This document shows positions 8,019 through 18,487 of a DNA stretch of 64,000 bases, in pieces; the stretch's first letter is position 1, and each line of letters starts with the position of its first letter. Where the stretch lies: assembly GCF_038562415.1 (NCBI RefSeq), contig NZ_JBCFBA010000002.1, forward strand, positions 82,232 to 146,231. The letters are read 5' to 3'. The DNA is from Solidesulfovibrio sp. (GTDB lineage Bacteria > Desulfobacterota > Desulfovibrionia > Desulfovibrionales > Desulfovibrionaceae). The notes below the pieces were generated by a model, which saw only the letters and a program-made list of their open reading frames with translations, searched no databases and had not been told where the DNA came from. The position numbers and the translations under genes were made by a program.

Positions 8019-8513
8019 CTACTGGGGCTGCTTGGCGGCCTCTTTCGCCTTGGCCTTGGCCCGGGCCTTGGCTTGCGCCTTGGCTTCGGCCCGCTTTTCC
8101 TGAAGCGCCGCCTTGGGGTCGGCCTGGCCGATGTCCGTGGTGCCGAAATTGGGCTGGGCCAGGTCATACCACAGGATTTCGACCACGGGCCGGCGCAGCT
8201 TGTCCGGGTGGTCGGCGTACCACTTGTCGATGGCCGCCACCATCTGGTCGAAGGAGTAGCCGCTGAGCCCCTTGGCCCAGGCGTCGATGGTGCTGTTTTT
8301 GGCCGGCGCCGCGCCTTGGACTTCCTGGTCCAGCTCGATGATGGTGGCCGCGCCGACCAGGAAGGCCTTGCGCTCCTGGGGCGAGGATTGGGTCCAATGC
8401 TCTCCGGTCACCACCGGGATCTGGTAGTCCGCGGCTCGGGCCGGGGCCGCCACGGCCAGGGCCGCGGCCAGGGCCAGGCCGCCCGCCAGCCGCCACATGC
8501 CGGATGCCTTCAT
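8019..8513 (-). CDS. Periplasmic protein of unknown function with Ala/Lys-rich tail
   Basis: 164 aa. Signal peptide at about 1-28 (ending APARAAD), a helical core (WTQSSPQERKAFLVGAATI, then FDQMVAAIDKWYADHPDK) and a tail of about 25 residues made of alternating Lys, Ala, Gln and Glu. The core vaguely recalls small Rap1a/Tai-like or DUF-type secreted proteins in which a helix ending in a YxxHP motif is followed by a hydrophobic strand, but the match is too weak to assign. AAAGGAGG upstream fixes the start at 8513. It probably shares a transcript with the glycine-zipper lipoprotein 112 bases downstream. Confidence 0.65.
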   Translation of the reverse strand: MKASGMWRLAGGLALAAALAVAAPARAADYQIPVVTGEHWTQSSPQERKAFLVGAATIIELDQEVQGAAPAKNSTIDAWAKGLSGYSFDQMVAAIDKWYADHPDKLRRPVVEILWYDLAQPNFGTTDIGQADPKAALQEKRAEAKAQAKARAKAKAKEAAKQPQ

Positions 8514-8730
8514 TGTACGCCTCCTTTGGCAACTCCCGGTGCCGGGGCAACGGGGAAAGCCGGGTCCGTCCACGGGCACGATGTTCGCGGACAGACATCG
8601 GGTTCTGTTTTCTATGCGGAAAAACGGCGAAAATGGCAAGACACAGCCGACATTGGGATGTGCGTCACGGTGCGGTCGGCGGCGGCCGGGGACACGGGTG
8701 GCCCGGCGGCCGACCCGAACCGGGCGGCCA

Positions 8731-9552
8731 TCAGGAGCGGCGCTCCCGGTCCTCGAGCAGCCAGTTGGCCCCGGGCCGGGCGTCGTCGCGGGAGAAGCGC
8801 CAGCGCTCGAAGCGGTCGACGTTGTGCGGGGCGTTTTCCTCGTGGATGAGGACATCGTAGTCCACGAGCATGACGGTGCGGCCGGCCTCCTGGCGCTTGT
8901 CGGCGAGCCTGGCCTCGACGAGCAGGATGTCCGGTTCGGGCGGCGGCGAGGCGGGCAGGCTTTGCCGCAGCCGGGCCAGGAATTCCGGGGCCAGGAAATG
9001 GCCGAGGTCGTCGAAGTCGCGTTTGGCGATGGCCATGACGATGCGGGAATAGGCCAGCTTGGCCCCGGCCAGGAATTCCGCGTCCGAGCCGGGCGCCGCC
9101 GGCGGGGTGGCCGGGTCGCCGGCGGCGCCCGGGGCGTCCTTGGCGGGCGACGATTGCAGGTAGGCCCAGGTGGCGGCGGCGTTGGAATACATGTCGGGCT
9201 TGGGGCGCGGGGCGTCGGGGGCGGACGGGCCGTCGTCGTCCCGGGGTGTCGGCGCCGGCCGGTCGAGGGGCGCGACGGGGTCCTGATCGCGGCTTCCGGG
9301 CTTTTGCCGGCCAAGAACCAGGCGCAGCAGCAGGAAGATGACCAGCCCGATGGCGACCAGGTCGAAGACCCGGGGGCCGGTGAACGGGTCGCCGCGAAGC
9401 AGGCTGCCGAAAAGCCCGCCCGAGAGCATGTCGGCCGAGGCCTGGCCGGGCATGAGGGCGGTCAGGGCCGCGGCGGTCGCGACCAGGGCGCGGCGCCGGG
9501 CGGGACGGCCGCCTGTCGGCCGCGAGGCGGGAGTGGTGGTGTCTGTGTCCAT
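8731..9552 (-). CDS. Tim44-like domain membrane protein
   Basis: 273 aa. Order of parts: an Arg-rich N-terminus and first hydrophobic stretch (about 22-40), a glycine-rich segment, a second membrane helix (VFDLVAIGLVIFLLLRLVLG, about 62-82), a long Pro/Asp-rich linker, then a Tim44-like C-terminal domain (about 155-265: FLAGAKLAYSRIVMAIAKRD through VMLVDYDVLIHEE and FERWRFSRD). Bacterial Tim44-domain proteins are poorly characterised; some are linked to membrane or cardiolipin binding. The ribosome binding site is weak. It is transcribed away from the chemoreceptor block, and the 132-base gap holds the upstream element described at 9598. Confidence 0.72.
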   Translation of the reverse strand: MDTDTTTPASRPTGGRPARRRALVATAAALTALMPGQASADMLSGGLFGSLLRGDPFTGPRVFDLVAIGLVIFLLLRLVLGRQKPGSRDQDPVAPLDRPAPTPRDDDGPSAPDAPRPKPDMYSNAAATWAYLQSSPAKDAPGAAGDPATPPAAPGSDAEFLAGAKLAYSRIVMAIAKRDFDDLGHFLAPEFLARLRQSLPASPPPEPDILLVEARLADKRQEAGRTVMLVDYDVLIHEENAPHNVDRFERWRFSRDDARPGANWLLEDRERRS

Positions 9553-9597
9553 GCATCGGGTCTGTCAAAGGCCGGCGGGCAAGTCAATGCGCACATC

Positions 9598-9623
9598 TTG
9601 ACGCAATGTAAAAAATCCTGACA
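9598..9623 (+). promoter_or_regulatory. Putative activator-binding element upstream of the chemoreceptor
   Basis: TTGACGC, two bases, then TGTAAAAAATCCTGACA (9607-9623). The half-sites TGTnA and TnACA form an imperfect dyad. The same element with three base differences lies at 14903-14928, upstream of the second sigma-54 promoter of this block. It ends 61 bases before the -24 box, a normal distance for an enhancer-binding site. Confidence 0.6.
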
Positions 9624-9684
9624 GGGAGCCCGGTCACGATTCGGCCGGGCCTGCCGATTCGTGACGGAAACAGGGCTTGCGATT

Positions 9685-9699
9685 TGGCATGGGCTTTGC
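9685..9699 (+). promoter_or_regulatory. Sigma-54 (-24/-12) promoter of the chemoreceptor operon
   Basis: TGGCATGGGCTTTGC matches the sigma-54 consensus TGGCAC-N5-TTGC with GG and GC correctly spaced. Transcription would begin near 9711, about 100 bases before the chemoreceptor ATG. An NtrC-family activator lies in the same operon. Confidence 0.72.
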
Positions 9700-9812
9700 C
9701 TCCCCGTACCCGGAACCGTTTCGCTCCGGCCGGTCCGCGTCGATCCCGACGAGTCGGGCAAGCGCCGGGGCTCTCGCCTTACGGGAACGCCGTCATCGTC
9801 GTGGGGGGTACT

Positions 9813-11810
9813 ATGCGTGTGCGGGGCAAGTTGTGGCTGTTGTTGGGTGTGTGCGTACTGGGGTTTGCCTGTTCCCTGGCGGCGGACCGGATCGGCGCGC
9901 GCTACGAGGCGCGTTGCCGCGATCTGGAGGGACTTGCCGGCGACGCCTATCTGGAGCTGCTCCAGGCCCGGCGCGAGGAAAAGAACTTCCTGATGCGCCT
10001 GGATCCGTCCTACGTGGAGCCGGCGTTGCGCCACGCCGACAAGGTGCGGCGCGATATCGAAAACCTCGCCGGCCAGGACGCGGCCATGGCCGGCGAGGTC
10101 CGCGACGCCCTGGCCGAACTGGCCGTGTACCGCCGGGGCTTCGAGGAGCTGGTGGCCATCGAGCGGGTCAAGGGCTTCGACGAGCGGCAAGGCCTCATGG
10201 GCGATTTCGTCGCCGCCGCCAGGCAGCTCGACGACAAGTTCAGGCCCGTGACGGACAAGGACTTCCAGATCGAACTGCTCACCGTGCGCCGCCACGAGAA
10301 GAACTGGCAGCTGCGCGACGAGGCCGGCTACGTGGAAAAAGTCGAGGCTTCGGTCGCGCGCCTGCGCGGCATGGTGGCCCACAGCCCCGAGATCCCCGAG
10401 GCCGAAAAAAAGGCCTTCACCGAGGTCATCGACGCCTACCGGCGCAGTTTCGCCGCCTATGTGGAGGCCGCGTCCAAGGGCAAGCGCGTCTGCGAGGCCA
10501 TGGTCGAAAGCGGCCGCGCCCTGATGCCGCGCTTCGAGAAGATCGGCAGATACTACGCCGGCCGCCGGGCCGAGGTGCAAGCCGTGGTGGACGGGGCCAC
10601 CGTCGCCGTCCAGGCCGCCCTGGGCTTGGCCGTGCTTGTGGTCATCGTGTGGATCATCCGGGGCCTGACCGCCTCCCTGGCCGCCCTGGGCGCCTATTCG
10701 CGCACGGTCCGGGCGGGCGACCTGGACGCCCGGCCGGCCGGCCGCTTCGAGGCCGAATTCGCCGTCCTTCGCGACGACATCACGGCCATGGTGGACAACC
10801 TCAAGGAGAAAATGCGCCTGGTGGCGCAAAAGCAGGCCGAGGCCGCCGGGCAGGCCCGGGCGGCCGAGGAGGCCATGGGCGAAACCCGGCGCAAGGAAGA
10901 GGAACTGGCCGCCACCCTGGAGCGCATGCGGGCCGTGGCCGAGCAGGCCGGCGGCATCTCCCGGCGGCTGTCCGGGGCCGCCCAGGAGCTTTCGGCCCAG
11001 ACCGACCAGGCCGCCTCGGGCGTGGCCCTCCAGCGCCGCCGCGTGGACGAGATCGCGGCGGCCATCGGCCAGATGAACGCCACCATCCTGGAGATCGCCG
11101 ACAATGCCGGCGCGGCCGCCCGGATCGCCGGGGAGACCCGCGACGAGGCCGCGATCGGAGCCGAGGTGGTCAGGGGGGCGGCCGCGTCCATGGCCAGGGT
11201 CAACGGCATCGCCGCGGCGCTCAAAAACGACATGTCCAGCCTCGGCCAGGAAGCCCAGTCCATCGGCCAGGTGGTGGGGGTGATCAACGACATCGCCGAC
11301 CAGACCAACCTGCTGGCCTTAAACGCCGCCATCGAGGCGGCAAGGGCCGGCGAGGCCGGGCGCGGCTTCGCCGTGGTGGCCGACGAGGTCCGCAAACTCG
11401 CCGAAAAGACCATGGTGGCCACCAAGGAGGTGGAGGCGCGCATCCGGGCCATCCAGGACGCGGCCGGCGGCAATATCAAGAGCATGGACCAGGCCGTGGC
11501 CGCCGTGGCCGAGGCCAACGGCCTGGCCGACAACTCCGGCCGGGCCATCGCCGCCATCGTCGGCCACGCCGACGCCACCAGCGGCCAGGTCCAGGCCATC
11601 GCCGCCTCGGCCGAGGAGCAGTCCGCCGCCTCGGAACAGATCAGCCGGGCCATCACCGAGATCAACCAGGTGGCCGGGGACAACGTGGCCGGCGTGGACG
11701 CGACCACCCGGGCCGCCCACGACCTGGCCGGCATGGCCGACGAGCTGCAGGCGCTTATCGACCGGTTGCGCGGCGGCCGCGAGGCCGGCCCCCAGGCCCT
11801 GGCGGCCTGA
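9813..11810 (+). CDS. Methyl-accepting chemotaxis protein with HBM-like sensor domain
   Basis: 665 aa transmembrane chemoreceptor. TM1 is about 5-23, a roughly 240-residue all-helical periplasmic domain follows, TM2 is about 265-285, then a HAMP region, a coiled coil and the signalling tip with [20 protein letters not shown] near 490-510. The sensor domain has two similar helical modules each containing a basic-E-KN motif ([10 protein letters not shown] and [10 protein letters not shown]), the pattern of helical bimodular (HBM) sensors, some of which bind organic acids. The ATG at 9813 follows GGGGGG and begins directly before TM1; upstream in-frame starts would add a non-conserved leader. 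It is the first gene behind the sigma-54 promoter at 9685 and is followed by a kinase and regulator. Confidence 0.92.
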   Translation: MRVRGKLWLLLGVCVLGFACSLAADRIGARYEARCRDLEGLAGDAYLELLQARREEKNFLMRLDPSYVEPALRHADKVRRDIENLAGQDAAMAGEVRDALAELAVYRRGFEELVAIERVKGFDERQGLMGDFVAAARQLDDKFRPVTDKDFQIELLTVRRHEKNWQLRDEAGYVEKVEASVARLRGMVAHSPEIPEAEKKAFTEVIDAYRRSFAAYVEAASKGKRVCEAMVESGRALMPRFEKIGRYYAGRRAEVQAVVDGATVAVQAALGLAVLVVIVWIIRGLTASLAALGAYSRTVRAGDLDARPAGRFEAEFAVLRDDITAMVDNLKEKMRLVAQKQAEAAGQARAAEEAMGETRRKEEELAATLERMRAVAEQAGGISRRLSGAAQELSAQTDQAASGVALQRRRVDEIAAAIGQMNATILEIADNAGAAARIAGETRDEAAIGAEVVRGAAASMARVNGIAAALKNDMSSLGQEAQSIGQVVGVINDIADQTNLLALNAAIEAARAGEAGRGFAVVADEVRKLAEKTMVATKEVEARIRAIQDAAGGNIKSMDQAVAAVAEANGLADNSGRAIAAIVGHADATSGQVQAIAASAEEQSAASEQISRAITEINQVAGDNVAGVDATTRAAHDLAGMADELQALIDRLRGGREAGPQALAA

Positions 11811-11943
11811 CCGGTCCCGGGCGCGGCCCGGATGGGGCGTTGCCACGGCCGGTCGCGGCCGGTAAGAAGCGGGTTCGCCGGGACGGTGCCGGCCCGGCCG
11901 CCGGGCCGCCCGCCCACCGCGCCGCCAAGGAGACGCCGCCCCC

Positions 11944-13448
11944 ATGAACGCCGCCGCCAAAAAAGCCCTCGGCCCGGCCGCCCTGGCCCACATGGGCCTT
12001 CGCACCCGGGTCTACCTGCTGCTGGGGGGGCTTTTGCTGGTCAACATGGCCGGGCCGGTCATCATGGTCTGGTACGCCGCCATGGCCCGCGACCTCTACA
12101 CGGCCACGGCCGACAAGGATCTGGCCGCCCTGACCGCCGCCCACGAGCTGGAAAACGCCCTGCTCAACCAGAAGGGCTACGCCACCTATTACTACCTGAG
12201 CCAGGACCAGGCCTGGCTGGTCAAGCTCGACGAGAGCCGCCGGACCTTCCTCCTGTGGCTGGAACGGCTGCGCGACCAGGTGGAGGCGCCCGAGGCCGTT
12301 GCGCTCCTTGACGGCATCGACGCGGCCTACAAGGACTACGCCGAGGCCAAGGACAACGTCATCCGCCTCTACCAGCAGGGCCGGGTGGAGGCGGCCAAGG
12401 GCCAGCACTGGGCCGTGCGCGAGGATTTCGACGGCCTGCGCGAACTGTGCGACCGGTTCAAGGACTTCTTTCGGGCCCGCATGCGCGAGACCGGCCAGGT
12501 CTACCTGGAGCGCACCGACCTGGTCATGGGCGTGGCCGTGCTGGGCGTGGTGATAAACGCCACCCTGGGCTTTTTTCTGGCCTACGTCCTGGTCGGCCAG
12601 ATCCTCGACCCCATCCGCCGCCTGGCCCGGGGGGATCGCGGCAAGGACGCCCTGGCCGGCTTTTCCGACGAGGTCAAGGCCATCGGCCAGAAGTTCCGCG
12701 ACCTGGAAAAGGACGTGGACAAGGCCCACCTGGACCTGGAACAAAGCCGGGGCCACCTCATGCAGTCGGAAAAACTGGCCATGGCCGGACGCCTGGCCGC
12801 CGGCGTGGCCCACACCATCCGCAACCCCTTGACCTCGGTCAAGATGCGGCTTTTCTCCCTGGAGCGCGGCCTCAAGCTCACCCCCTCCCAGCAGGAGGAC
12901 TTCGAGGTCATCGCCGAGGAGATCGGGCATATCGACACCATCGTGCGCAATTTCCTGGAGTTCGCCCGGCCGCCCAAGCTCACGGCCCAGCCCGTGAGCC
13001 TGTCGGCCGTGGTGGACACCACGCTCAATCTCCTCAAGCACCGCCTGGAGTCCTACAACGTCACGGTCTCGGTGGAGCGCGCCCGGGTGCTGCCCGAGAT
13101 CGCCGCCGACCCGGACCAGCTCAAGGAGGCCCTCGTCAACCTGGTGCTCAACGCCTGCGAAGCCATGGTCGAGGGGGGGAGCCTGCGCATCCGCGAGGAG
13201 GTGGGCCTGCTCGAACCCCACGGCCGGGTGCTGGCCCTTCGGGTGACGGACAGCGGCCCGGGCGTGGACCCGGCCCTGCTCGACACCGTCTTCCAGCCCT
13301 TTTTCACCACCAAGGGCGAGGGCTCGGGGCTGGGGCTGGCCATCGTCAAGCGCATCATCGAGGAACACGGCGGCTGGATCACCATCCAGTCCCCGCCCGG
13401 CGGCGGCGCCACCTTTACCATGGTTTTCCCATGCCAGGGGGAGCGGGG

Positions 13449-13464
<16 letters not shown>
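11944..13464 (+). CDS. Sensor histidine kinase with periplasmic helical sensor
   Basis: 506 aa. TM1 about 22-44, helical extracytoplasmic domain about 48-190, TM2 about 193-218, a HAMP-like linker, HisKA with the phospho-acceptor in VAHTIRNPL (His290), then an HATPase domain with the N-box LVLNACEAM, DSGPG and GSGLGLAIV. The residue after the acceptor histidine is threonine rather than the usual acidic residue, which may lower autokinase or phosphatase activity. Its last 16 bases overlap the response-regulator gene, so the two are almost certainly a cognate pair. The overall form resembles the ZraS/AtoS kinases that act on sigma-54 activators. The signal is unknown. Confidence 0.92.
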
Positions 13465-14885
<1,421 letters not shown>

Positions 14886-14902
14886 CTCCCCCTTCCGTCC
14901 GC

Positions 14903-14928
14903 TTGACGCCCTGTAAAAAATGCTGACA
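14903..14928 (+). promoter_or_regulatory. Putative activator-binding element upstream of the receiver gene
   Basis: TTGACGC, two bases, then TGTAAAAAATGCTGACA (14912-14928), the second copy of the element at 9598. It lies just after the regulator gene stop and ends 94 bases before the -24 box at 15023. Confidence 0.6.
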
Positions 14929-15022
14929 TCCCGGCCCGGCCCGTTGGGTCGGGCGGGGTTGTTCGGCTATTTTTTATTCTTTTATTCGAGCATGTTGCCC
15001 ACGGAAGAGGGCGGGCGCGCCT

Positions 15023-15037
15023 TGGCATGGGAGTTGC
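15023..15037 (+). promoter_or_regulatory. Sigma-54 (-24/-12) promoter of the receiver gene
   Basis: TGGCATGGGAGTTGC, with GG and GC at the right spacing. Transcription would start near 15049, leaving a 20-base leader and ruling out the ATG at 14992, which lies upstream, as start of the receiver gene. Confidence 0.72.
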
Positions 15038-15069
15038 GATGGGGGGTGAAAACCTTGCCGGGGGAACAT

Positions 15070-15441
15070 GTGGATCGTCCAAGGGCAACGCTGGTCATCG
15101 CCGAGAGAAACGCCAACATCCGGGAGTTGCTGCGTCGGGAGTTCGGCCGCGAGGGCTATGCCGTGCTGACGGCGGGCTCGGGCGCCGAGGTGCTGTCGCG
15201 CCTGATGCTGGCGGAGCGGGTGGACCTGCTGGTGCTCGACGCCGAGATGGGCGGTCCCGACGGTTCGGCCCTGGCGCCGCGGCTGGCGCGGGAATTCCCG
15301 CGCGTGCAGGTGGTGCTGCACGGCTTCGCCGGCTTCGAGGCCGACCAGGGCGGCGTGGCCCGGGTGGAGAAGGACGGCGACTTCGAGCGCCTCAAGCGCA
15401 CGGTGGGCGACATGCTGCGGCCGCAGGGCGGCAACGGCTGA
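15070..15441 (+). CDS. Stand-alone receiver-domain protein with degenerate acidic pocket
   Basis: 123 aa CheY-like protein. The presumed phospho-acceptor is Asp57 (LLVLDAEMGG) and the conserved lysine is in RVEKDGD near 102. The acidic pair near the N-terminus is reduced to a single glutamate (AERN), and the T/S switch residue is replaced (VVLHGF). Phosphorylation is thus possible but atypical. The GTG at 15070 was chosen because GGGGGAA precedes it and because the sigma-54 promoter ends just upstream. It probably works with the kinase and chemoreceptor upstream, for example as a phosphate sink or a motor/adaptor effector; this is inference. Confidence 0.75.
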   Translation: MDRPRATLVIAERNANIRELLRREFGREGYAVLTAGSGAEVLSRLMLAERVDLLVLDAEMGGPDGSALAPRLAREFPRVQVVLHGFAGFEADQGGVARVEKDGDFERLKRTVGDMLRPQGGNG

Positions 15442-15538
15442 CGGAACGGGCAAGGTGTCGGGGCGGCGTCGAACGCGTCGCGGGGTCTGGCGGGGGCGCG
15501 CCCCGCGCGTTGGCACAAAACATACGGAGGAAGCGAAA

Positions 15539-16798
15539 ATGGGGTTCGGTAGGCAAGTCTTTGAGTTCCTGAAGGCGGCGTCGGTCGCCCATGCCCAGTG
15601 GGACATGGAAGTCTCCACGTCCATTCTCAAAAACCGCAAGAAACTGCTGGTCCTGTTGGTCCTGGCCCTGCCCATCCTGGCGGTGTCCTTTGTCGAGGCG
15701 GGCGACTTCATCGGCAGCAAGACCGCCTACGGCCCGGCCTTTTACACCACGCAAATTTTCCTGGTCTCCATCGCCGTGGGCCTGGCCGCCGGGCTGATCA
15801 CCGGCTGCATCGGCGCCGGCGGCGGCTTCATCATCACCCCGGCGCTCATGGCCGCCGGCGTCAAGGGCATCCTGGCCGTGGGCACGGACCTCTTCCACAT
15901 CTTCGCCAAGGCCATCATGGGCACGGCCGTGCACAAAAAGCTCGGCAACGTCTCGGTGAAACTGGCCATCGCCTTCCTGATCGGCTCCGGCGCCGGCACC
16001 TTCGTCGGCGGCGCCATCAACAAGGGCCTCTACAACAAGGACCCGCTGCTCTCCGAGTTCTTCATCAGCACCATCTACGCGGTCCTGCTCGGTTTCCTGG
16101 GCTTTTACGCGCTGATCGACTACATCGTGGCCAGCCGCAAGGCTTCCGGCGACGACGCCCACGGCGGCAGCCACGGCGGCCCGGCCGGCACCACCGGCAT
16201 GGCGCTCAAGCTCCAGAACCTCAACATCGCCCCCATGATCACCTTCGACGAGGACTTCGTGCCCGGCGGCAAGCGCATCTCCGGCTGGATCGTGGCCGCC
16301 GGCGGCGTGATCGTCGGCATCCTGGCCGCGCTTATGGGCGTGGGCGGCGGCTTCGTCACCTTCCCCATGTTCGTCTACGTCTTCGGTGTGTCCTCCATGA
16401 CCACCGTGGGCACGGACATCCTCCAGATCATCTTCACCGCCGGCCTCGGCGCCATCGCCCAGTACGCCATCTACGGCTACGTCTTCTACACCCTGGCCAT
16501 GGGCATGCTGTTGGGCTCGCTGCTGGGCATCCAGGTCGGCGCGCTGACCACCAAGGTGGTCAAGGGCATCCACATCCGCGGTTTCTACGCCATGTCCATC
16601 ATCGCCGGCTTCATCAACCGCGTGGCGACCTTGCCGAAAAAGTTCGTGGAACTGGAATACATCAACATGTCCAAGGACATGGTCAACGCCATCGAATACG
16701 TGGGCAACATCGTGTTCTGGATCGTGGTGGCCATCTTCGGCGCCTGGGTCATCGGCAAGTTCATCGTCAACATCGGCGTCCTGCGCCAGGAGGGGTAA
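15539..16798 (+). CDS. TauE/SafE-family anion transporter
   Basis: 419 aa inner-membrane protein with about eight to nine hydrophobic helices arranged as two homologous halves, each with a glycine-rich motif (GCIGAGGGFIITPAL and LMGVGGGFVTFPMF) and each followed by the GTDL/GTDI repeat signature typical of TauE/SafE (sulfite, sulfonate or sulfate) permeases. A cytoplasmic His/Gly-rich loop lies near residues 205-225. In sulfate reducers such proteins are among the candidate sulfate or sulfite carriers. ACGGAGG precedes the ATG at 15539. A four-base gap links it to the following membrane protein, suggesting a two-component transporter. Confidence 0.88.
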   Translation: MGFGRQVFEFLKAASVAHAQWDMEVSTSILKNRKKLLVLLVLALPILAVSFVEAGDFIGSKTAYGPAFYTTQIFLVSIAVGLAAGLITGCIGAGGGFIITPALMAAGVKGILAVGTDLFHIFAKAIMGTAVHKKLGNVSVKLAIAFLIGSGAGTFVGGAINKGLYNKDPLLSEFFISTIYAVLLGFLGFYALIDYIVASRKASGDDAHGGSHGGPAGTTGMALKLQNLNIAPMITFDEDFVPGGKRISGWIVAAGGVIVGILAALMGVGGGFVTFPMFVYVFGVSSMTTVGTDILQIIFTAGLGAIAQYAIYGYVFYTLAMGMLLGSLLGIQVGALTTKVVKGIHIRGFYAMSIIAGFINRVATLPKKFVELEYINMSKDMVNAIEYVGNIVFWIVVAIFGAWVIGKFIVNIGVLRQEG

Positions 16799-16802
16799 GG
16801 AT

Positions 16803-17516
16803 ATGCTCGTTACCGATAAGAAACTGTTCATCAAGGGCATGCTGCTCCTGGTGTCCTTCGCCGTGGTCTTCATGCTGATCTTCTCGCCGATCTTCCCCGG
16901 CGGGGTCAACGGACTGCACTTCTCCGACGACCTGTTCAACAAGCTGTCCAAGGGGTCGTCCTACTTCATTCCCGAGGTGGCCAAGAACGTGAAGGCCTTC
17001 GACGGCAAGCAGATCAACGTCGAAGTGAAGTTCAAGACCCCCGAAGACACGAAAATGGCCCAGACGCTCATCACCAAGGTCGGCGGCAAGGCCGAGCCCC
17101 AGGGCGATTCCCTGGCCATAAGCGGCGACCTCGGCGCCATGCTGACCAAGGTCCTGGAAGGGGCCGACGAGCTGTACAAGGACCAGGACGCCCAAATCCA
17201 GGCTTTTTACGGCATGGACGGCAAGAAGGCCATGAAGGGCTGGTGGACGACGCTTTCCACCATGATCAAGCCCCTGCAGAAGGTCAAGCAGATCGATGAG
17301 GCCAACATCCTCAACACGGTCAACCAGAAGGCCATCGAGCCGGCCTACAACTTCTACGGCATCCCGGCGGAAAGCATCATGACCAAGATCCCCACCGTCG
17401 CCGGCCTGCTCATCTTCTACGTCATCTATACCATGTGGTACGGCTACGGCATTTTCGACATCTTCAACGGCATCGGCATGTCCATGAGCAAGTCCAAGAT
17501 CAAGAAGGAAGCGTAA
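16803..17516 (+). CDS. Membrane partner of the TauE-like transporter, unknown family
   Basis: 237 aa. One membrane helix near the N-terminus (about 9-28), an extracytoplasmic domain of about 160 residues with a lysine-rich mixed alpha/beta character, and a second helix near the C-terminus (about 196-216) followed by a short basic tail. No enzyme motif is visible. It starts four bases after the transporter stop behind AGGAGGGG/AAGGAT and ends at a strong terminator, so the two genes form a closed operon. An accessory or periplasmic substrate-handling subunit is the natural guess, without direct proof. Confidence 0.75.
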   Translation: MLVTDKKLFIKGMLLLVSFAVVFMLIFSPIFPGGVNGLHFSDDLFNKLSKGSSYFIPEVAKNVKAFDGKQINVEVKFKTPEDTKMAQTLITKVGGKAEPQGDSLAISGDLGAMLTKVLEGADELYKDQDAQIQAFYGMDGKKAMKGWWTTLSTMIKPLQKVKQIDEANILNTVNQKAIEPAYNFYGIPAESIMTKIPTVAGLLIFYVIYTMWYGYGIFDIFNGIGMSMSKSKIKKEA

Positions 17517-17536
17517 CCCCCGCCCCCCCGAAAGCC

Positions 17537-17579
17537 GGCGCCCCGGACCGTCGCGAGACGATCCGGGGCGCCGTGTTTT
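17537..17579 (+). terminator. Intrinsic terminator of the TauE operon
   Basis: GGCGCCCCGGA (17537-17547) pairs with 17562-17572, with a second inner stem CGTC-GCGA-GACG, followed by GTGTTTTG. Lies 20 bases after the stop codon. Confidence 0.8.
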
Positions 17580-17605
17580 GTCTTGGGCGACGGCCGAGGC
17601 CGGGG

Positions 17606-18004
17606 CTATTCGATGACGCCGAGGTTTTTGAGCAGATGCAGCAGCATGTGCTTGTCGATGGGCTTGGGCACGTAGGAGGTGGCGCCGCCCTTGTAGTAGG
17701 CCTCCACCACGTTTTTCGGGTCGTCCAGGGCCGTGGTCATGATGACCTTGGCTTCGCTGGCGGGCGCGATGCCGCGTTCCTTCTCGATGGCCCGGATGGC
17801 CCGAAGCGCCGTCTGGCCGTCCATCTCCGGCATCATGATGTCCATGCAGATCAGGTCGTAGGGGTTGTCGTCATTGAGGGACTGGCCAAAGGCCTCGACC
17901 GCCTCGCGCCCGTTGACCGCGATGTCGACCTCGCCGTAGGGGCCGAGAATCTTCTGGAGAATCTTGCGGCTGGTGAAATCGTCTTCGACAACGAGCACGC
18001 GCAT
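17606..18004 (-). CDS. CheY-like single-domain response regulator
   Basis: 132 aa receiver domain with every canonical residue: EDD at 7-9, Asp55 in CMDIMMPEMDG, TTA switch region and PKP lysine near 112. No output domain. It is convergent with the TauE operon and divergent from the HD-hydrolase operon. GGGAGG precedes the ATG at 18004, and the longer in-frame start would add a non-conserved leader. Sequence style (ICMDIMMPEMDGQTALRAIR) is that of the receiver proteins often paired with hybrid kinases; the cognate kinase is not visible nearby. Confidence 0.9.
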   Translation of the reverse strand: MRVLVVEDDFTSRKILQKILGPYGEVDIAVNGREAVEAFGQSLNDDNPYDLICMDIMMPEMDGQTALRAIRAIEKERGIAPASEAKVIMTTALDDPKNVVEAYYKGGATSYVPKPIDKHMLLHLLKNLGVIE

Positions 18005-18211
18005 CGACGCCTCCCAGGGACTGGCGATTCCCCGCGCCGGAGACGGACCGGGGAAGGGGCACCGGCGGTCCATGGCCGAGTCCCCGGATTTCTTCTAGGC
18101 GCAAGCCCTGAAAAAGGCAATGCGCGGGCGTCGTCCGGGGTGGCATCTTGCAAGGCGGCCCAAAGCCGCGTAACGAAGGCGCGATGCGCGCACGGCGCCA
18201 AGGGAGCGAGC

Positions 18212-18487
18212 ATGGGGTGGGGACAGGATCTGCTTTTTTTCGCCGCCAGCAACGTGGAGCCGAGCTGGCACAAGACTTGGCCTTTCGGGCCCGGGCTTGA
18301 GGAAGGCTTGCTCTCCGTGGTCCTCAAGGGCCTTTTCATCCTGGCCATCCTCGGCGGCATGGCCTGGCTTCTGCGCTACCTGTTCGGGCCGGGTGGGCCG
18401 CTTCGGGACAAGGAGTTCGACGAACCCGATCCCGAAGCGCCGCCGCGCCCCGGCAAGGGCCACGGCGGGGACCGGCGCGAGCCATGA
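18212..18487 (+). CDS. Small membrane protein upstream of the HD hydrolase
   Basis: 91 aa, beginning MGWGQDLLFFAASN, with one hydrophobic helix (about 33-55, VVLKGLFILAILGGMAWLLR) and a Pro/Asp/Gly-rich cytoplasmic tail. GGGAG precedes the ATG. Its stop overlaps the start of the HD gene by four bases, which supports it as a real, co-translated gene. No family recognised; a membrane anchor or regulator for the hydrolase is possible. Confidence 0.6.
   Translation: MGWGQDLLFFAASNVEPSWHKTWPFGPGLEEGLLSVVLKGLFILAILGGMAWLLRYLFGPGGPLRDKEFDEPDPEAPPRPGKGHGGDRREP

Noticed and set aside
8019-8513. Rap1a/Tai-type immunity protein
   Set aside because: Only a vague helix-YxxHP pattern is seen; no effector gene is adjacent, so the family is not claimed.
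14992-15069. ATG at 14992 as start of the receiver gene
   Set aside because: It lies upstream of the sigma-54 promoter at 15023 and has no ribosome binding site; the GTG at 15070 has both in its favour.
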